Below, piece after piece: positions 4,470-6,366 of a stretch of DNA of 6,366 nucleotides (positions are counted from its first letter, which is position 1; every line of letters starts with the position of its first letter). This DNA comes from Acidobacteriaceae bacterium (lineage in GTDB: Bacteria > Acidobacteriota > Terriglobia > Terriglobales > Acidobacteriaceae). Made by a program: the position numbers and the translations under genes. The notes beneath the pieces are model-generated. The model had not been told where the DNA came from and searched no databases. It saw only the letters and a program-made list of their open reading frames with translations. The stretch lies in NCBI GenBank assembly GCA_027307295.1, contig DAHUXF010000177.1:1-6366 (forward strand), given 5' to 3'.

Positions 4470-6366
4470 GAGGTTGCTCCTTGAGCCGTAACTGGGCGCG
4501 TGAAAGGGATATCCGCTTGCATGCGGGACAGAGTTCCTGCCAGGAGCCCGCTGGGCCAGCGACACGGTAATCGAATCCCAATTGCGGCAATACTTGCTTG
4601 ATATCTTCAATGTGCATACGCGAGGCAAACCGCTGCCCACATCGCGCACACAGCGCTCCTGCGTCTTTTTCACCGGCACGCTGATAAAGCTTCACTCCGA
4701 GCTGGGCCGGGCGCTGAAAGATATGAAAGAACTTGCCAAAAGGCAGAAAGAGCAGGGCTGCAATCACGACAATAGCGTGAATGATTGAGAGAAAGCTGTA
4801 GGCCTGTCCGCGCAGCCAGAGCTGGGATACAGTCAGCGCCAGCCCTGTGATCGAGATTGCGAACAGGAGGATGATGGGAAAGAAATCCATGGCAAAGTTT
4901 TGTACGGCCTGAGCTCCGCGATCGCGCATTCGTCGCCAAAGAGACAATAAGATTCCACCCAGGACAAGGAAAGCAGCTATGTCAAGACCGTGGTATAGCA
5001 ATTCGGCGACCAGGGACCGTGCGCCAAACTGAAGCATGGGGAAGCCGTACACGTGGACCACATACATCATCTGGTCATTGGGCAGGGTGCGGAATGAAAT
5101 CCATCCGAAGACCAGGGGAAATGTGATGAGCACTGCCAGGATGCATCCCCAGAAGATCAGCTGATGCATCGCCCAGCGCAGCCTGGAGCGTCGTCGAATA
5201 AAACCCTGGCCCACCAGGTACCGTGCTCCCAGGACCATCACTCGCGTCAGACTGCGCAACAGGCCCTGTTGGCGGAATAGTTGCCAGCCACGTTCCCAAT
5301 AAATCCGCGTGGGCGGTTTCCTCAGCCAGACATTGTAGTGGTACACCACACCCCAGGTGGCAAAGATGATGGCAAAGGTATAAGCGACGAGCGCAGGATC
5401 AAAGTTCTCCAGGTTCCGCGAACCCACCACAATCGCGGCAACCATGAGTCCAGTGAGGAGTGTGGCCCATGAGCCCGCCCGAATCCGGTCCGCCGTACGG
5501 GTGAGCGCCACAGGCAATAGATCTTCGAGCTTCTGCTGGTCAGGGATAAAGACCTTCGCATTCACGCGCCACAAGATGAGAGAGGTAGCGGCCAGCAGCA
5601 CAAAAGCAGGCCAGATCGTCCCGGTATGGTCGCGGAAGAAACCCAATAATAAGGGTGGGAAAAAACCGCCGAGTCCACCCAGTGCTCCAACCAGGCCGGT
5701 CACCGTACCGGTTTCGAGTGGAAAATACTGTGGCACCAGCTTGAACACGGCGCCGTTGCCCAGGCCCAGCAGCATTGCGCAGCCCAGTGCCCCCACAGTG
5801 AACGGCAGGATCGCGGGCCAGATCAGCAGCAGGGCAAAGGGAACAATGCCGAGAAAGACGGCCGATAACAGGCGTGCGCCGCCGATCTTGTCTGAAAGCC
5901 ATCCACCCAACGGACGTGCCGCTGTTGCCAACACAACAAAACCGGCGGTGCGGAAACCGGCATCGACCAGATTGAGCCTGAACTGGCTGCGCAGCAAACT
6001 TGGAAGGTAGATGGAGAACGCAACAAATCCGCCGAAAGTCAAAAAATAAAAAGCTGACAAAGCCCAGGACAAGCGCTCACGCCGGAGGACGGAGAGCATC
6101 TCGCCAAGGCTCTTAGGCCGCGCCGCGTCCTGCGGATTGCGGGCCACCACGGCAAAGACAATAGCCCATAACACCAGCAGGGCTGCGAGACCGACAACAA
6201 CCTTCTGCCATCCAAAAACTGCTGCCAGCAATGGCCCGCCAAAGACCACGGCAGACTGGCCGATGTTCCCGACTCCGTAGATTCCCACTGCAGTGCCCTG
6301 CCGTTCAGGCGGGTATCTGCGGGAAACAAATCCTACTCCCACGGCAAATGAGGAACCCGCGAGTCC
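4462..6366 (-). CDS. Nitrate/nitrite transporter (NNP/MFS) fused to NarI-like cytochrome b and a CxxC domain (5' partial)
   Basis: The visible 634 residues start at the window edge (numbering from 6366) and the frame has no break. Residues 1-270 are helices 4-12 of a NarK-like NNP transporter. The opening GLAGSSFAVG, the signature GVGNIG (31-36, helix 5) and GLGNGAVFKLVP (201-212, helix 10) are NNP nitrate-transporter features. Two more helices (about 301-316 and 326-348) and a basic linker follow. Residues ~395-557 resemble NarI/HdrE cytochrome b, with four helices and candidate haem ligands H401, H438, H459, H530 and H548. H530 and H548 are 18 apart, as are H187 and H205 of E. coli NarI, and GKFFHIFQRPA is a typical end of this domain. 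The tail has C573-x2-C576 and C613-x2-C616, which may bind Zn or Fe. The stop TAA is at 4464-4462. It likely imports nitrate and exchanges electrons with quinone, feeding the cytoplasmic enzyme. The GTG at 6342 is internal. Parts are confidently recognised; their joint role is inferred. Confidence 0.9.
   Translation of the reverse strand, partial: GLAGSSFAVGVGFVSRRYPPERQGTAVGIYGVGNIGQSAVVFGGPLLAAVFGWQKVVVGLAALLVLWAIVFAVVARNPQDAARPKSLGEMLSVLRRERLSWALSAFYFLTFGGFVAFSIYLPSLLRSQFRLNLVDAGFRTAGFVVLATAARPLGGWLSDKIGGARLLSAVFLGIVPFALLLIWPAILPFTVGALGCAMLLGLGNGAVFKLVPQYFPLETGTVTGLVGALGGLGGFFPPLLLGFFRDHTGTIWPAFVLLAATSLILWRVNAKVFIPDQQKLEDLLPVALTRTADRIRAGSWATLLTGLMVAAIVVGSRNLENFDPALVAYTFAIIFATWGVVYHYNVWLRKPPTRIYWERGWQLFRQQGLLRSLTRVMVLGARYLVGQGFIRRRSRLRWAMHQLIFWGCILAVLITFPLVFGWISFRTLPNDQMMYVVHVYGFPMLQFGARSLVAELLYHGLDIAAFLVLGGILLSLWRRMRDRGAQAVQNFAMDFFPIILLFAISITGLALTVSQLWLRGQAYSFLSIIHAIVVIAALLFLPFGKFFHIFQRPAQLGVKLYQRAGEKDAGALCARCGQRFASRMHIEDIKQVLPQLGFDYRVAGPAGSWQELCPACKRISLSRAQLRLKEQPRG
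4477..4482 (-). promoter_or_regulatory. Shine-Dalgarno AAGGAG of the molybdoenzyme gene
   Basis: AAGGAG on the minus strand lies 7 bases before the GTG at 4469-4467, inside the last codons of the transporter fusion gene. It decides the start: the longer open frame reaching 4679 has no comparable reason to be used, and its extra 70 residues do not resemble any molybdoenzyme N-terminus. The location implies translational coupling to the upstream gene. Confidence 0.85.

Noticed and set aside
4470..4679. Seventy-residue N-terminal extension of the molybdoenzyme frame up to an ATG at 4679
   Set aside because: This part is the transporter fusion's coding sequence read in another frame and does not resemble a molybdoenzyme N-terminus. 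The GTG at 4469 has a well-placed AAGGAG and a short overlap typical of this operon.
5444..6010. Plus-strand open frame opposite the transporter helices
   Set aside because: Its Ser/Arg/Pro-rich translation is what antisense of GC-rich membrane-helix codons gives; no domain or ribosome site supports it.
6340..6342. GTG as the start of the transporter gene
   Set aside because: The frame continues to the window edge through GLAGSSFAVG, which is conserved NNP transporter sequence, so the gene is truncated rather than starting here.

Overview
The window carries a tightly packed minus-strand operon, cut at its 5' end by the right edge. It looks like a nitrate uptake and nitrate reduction system with its own membrane electron-transfer parts. 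Facing it from the left edge is the 3' half of an NnrS-type nitric-oxide-response gene. The source is most likely a Gram-negative-type soil bacterium of moderately high GC. The mix of NNP transporter, NarB/NasA-like molybdoenzyme, Rieske protein and a small DUF6755-like membrane protein makes me think of Acidobacteriota. That assignment rests on recall of similar proteins and no phylogenetic marker is present.

Layout: (1) 3-641, plus strand, C-terminal half of NnrS, open to the left edge. (2) 642-889, a gap between convergent genes with no convincing terminator or gene. (3) 890-1132, minus, an 80-residue protein with two membrane helices. (4) 1134-1643, minus, a membrane-anchored Rieske [2Fe-2S] protein with a Tat-like N-terminus. 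(5) 1597-2217, minus, a ferredoxin-like subunit with sixteen cluster cysteines, enough for four [4Fe-4S] clusters. (6) 2217-4469, minus, a 750-residue molybdopterin oxidoreductase with the Cys ligand and glycine-rich signature of the cytoplasmic nitrate reductase group. (7) 4462-6366, minus, a nitrate/nitrite transporter (NNP branch of the MFS) fused in frame to a NarI/HdrE-like cytochrome b module and a short C-terminal domain with two CxxC pairs; its N-terminus lies outside the window.

Transcription on the minus strand runs 7-6-5-4-3. The junctions are an 8-base overlap, a 1-base overlap (TGATG), a 47-base overlap and a 1-base gap. Each downstream gene has a strong Shine-Dalgarno sequence inside or at the end of the previous gene, so the five genes should be one translationally coupled unit.

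Working model (inference): the fusion protein imports nitrate and its cytochrome b part takes electrons from the quinone pool, perhaps with the Rieske and small membrane proteins. The ferredoxin-like subunit passes electrons to the molybdenum subunit, which reduces nitrate in the cytoplasm. NnrS would deal with nitric oxide stress from nitrogen-oxide metabolism. Most interesting are the transporter-cytochrome fusion and a cytoplasmic NarB/NasA-type catalytic subunit paired with a quinone-linked, Rieske-containing membrane set rather than with NAD(P)H or a soluble ferredoxin.
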